A DNA stretch of 64,000 nucleotides from Pseudomonas sp. GR 6-02 (GTDB lineage: Bacteria; Pseudomonadota; Gammaproteobacteria; Pseudomonadales; Pseudomonadaceae). The DNA is taken from NCBI RefSeq assembly GCF_001655615.1, contig NZ_CP011567.1, positions 3,357,001-3,421,000 of the forward strand, read 5' to 3'. Shown here one piece after another: positions 63,282 to 64,000 of the stretch. The notes below the pieces were generated by a model. The model was not told the origin of the DNA. It saw only the letters and a list, made by a program, of their open reading frames with translations, and ran no database searches. The position numbers and the translations under genes were made by a program. The stretch's first letter is position 1, and the number at the start of each line of letters is the position of its first letter.

Positions 63282-64000
63282 ATGACCCATAACGCAGTAA
63301 TCACGCTGGATAAACAAAAATGGATGAGTAATGCCCTCGACATCGATCGTATAAAACTGACTGATGTTATCTGGCCCGGCGCCCATAACGCCGGCATGGA
63401 TAAACAGGCGCCTAATTATGAGGTGGTCGTCGGCAACTGGACGACATGTCAAAACGGTTCATTTGCATGGCAATTGTCCAATGGCGCACGGGCATTCGAT
63501 ATCCGCCTGGGCTACACCGAGGGGGCTGAGCAGTCGATTTTCTATTTCCATCACCATGGATATCAATCACATCGGGTTCTCGATGAACTCATCAGCGCAG
63601 TTTCATCTTTCCTGGACCGAAACCCGGATGAATTCGTGGTTTTGGACTTTCATCAGCTAGGGGACGGTAACAATCGCTTTGACTATCAGAAACTCAATGA
63701 GCTTCTGGTCAGCCAACTCGGACAGCGAGTGATACCGCCCGACAACGCCACAAAAACGATCGGCGAGCTCAAGCGGATCAGTGCTCTGCGCCGGGTGATA
63801 TTAGCGGCGCCCGTACGGCGGGAACTGGATGAGAATTATTTCTGGCCGCGTATTGCACACAAGTGGATCAACAAGCGGTTTACCGACACCGAGGATTTGA
63901 AAACCCATATTTCCAACACACTCAAAGACGCGCCATACGAAACATTTTTATGGTCGTTATCGGCCACCAGCTACGCGTTTCTGGGAGGGCCTCAAGACAT
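63282..64000 (+). CDS. PI-PLC-like phosphodiesterase, second copy (runs off window end)
   Basis: An open frame from the ATG at 63282 to the window end (239 complete codons) encodes a paralogue of the preceding gene. Catalytic features are in register: His35 in WPGAHNAG, RAFDIR (70-75), a His triplet at 90-92 (YFHHHGYQ), FVVLDFHQLG near 119, and LWSLSATSYAFLGGP near the break, matching APWSLSATSYSALGGP in the first copy. No signal peptide. AAGGA lies 6 bases before the ATG. The gene may continue for some 50 residues past the window if it matches the first copy in length. Confidence 0.78.
   Translation, partial: MTHNAVITLDKQKWMSNALDIDRIKLTDVIWPGAHNAGMDKQAPNYEVVVGNWTTCQNGSFAWQLSNGARAFDIRLGYTEGAEQSIFYFHHHGYQSHRVLDELISAVSSFLDRNPDEFVVLDFHQLGDGNNRFDYQKLNELLVSQLGQRVIPPDNATKTIGELKRISALRRVILAAPVRRELDENYFWPRIAHKWINKRFTDTEDLKTHISNTLKDAPYETFLWSLSATSYAFLGGPQD

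Overview
The window reads as chromosomal DNA of a fluorescent-group Pseudomonas. The grounds are high GC with strong SD-type starts, the aprX-inh-aprDEF-prtA-prtB-lipase operon known from P. fluorescens/P. chlororaphis relatives, a mexS-mexT-mexEF-oprN locus, a DUF1652 gene, and three families of REP palindromes in the intergenic gaps. No tRNA, rRNA, CRISPR array, insertion sequence or phage gene was seen. Species cannot be fixed from sequence reading alone.

Layout. 1-3.3 kb: the start of a HAD hydrolase, a GabT-like aminotransferase, a GhrA-like 2-hydroxyacid dehydrogenase and a small exported protein. 3.5-18.1 kb (all minus): the extracellular enzyme operon, transcribed from aprX (serralysin) through inh (its inhibitor), aprD-aprE-aprF (type I secretion), prtA (autotransporter subtilase), a broken prtB, and two family I.3 lipases of PueB and PueA type. 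The aprX leader carries a full match to the RsmA/RsmE site over its ribosome binding site. 18.6-26.5 kb: an Ahr-like aldehyde reductase; a polyamine-type cluster (PotF-like binding protein, FAD oxidoreductase, AraC regulator) with the tail of a lost cupin gene; a DUF1652 gene; and the cystathionine beta-synthase/gamma-lyase pair of reverse transsulfuration. 26.8-35.1 kb: a UvrD-like helicase, a pirin, phosphoglucomutase, a MocR-type regulator and an unrecognised 497-residue protein.

35.7-44.2 kb: mexS, mexT and the mexE-mexF-oprN efflux operon, with a candidate MexT box upstream of mexE and a strong terminator after oprN. 44.4-49.9 kb: a FUSC/DUF1656/HlyD-type pump, a bestrophin-like channel and a TPR protein. 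50-56.6 kb: a signalling cluster with a triple-receiver hybrid kinase, CheR, a REC-kinase and a stand-alone receiver, plus a divergent second receiver. A cheB gene appears to have been deleted from between cheR and the REC-kinase, leaving a 30-codon in-frame stub still coupled to cheR.

56.8-64 kb is the most accessory-looking stretch and is visibly richer in A+T than the rest. It holds a 1263-residue toxin-like protein with a C-terminal aspzincin (M35-type) metallopeptidase domain, a glycosyltransferase, and two adjacent PI-PLC-like phosphodiesterases without signal peptides, the second running off the window end. This is the best candidate for something undescribed. Gene decay is a second theme: prtB, cheB and a cupin gene each survive only as deletion remnants.
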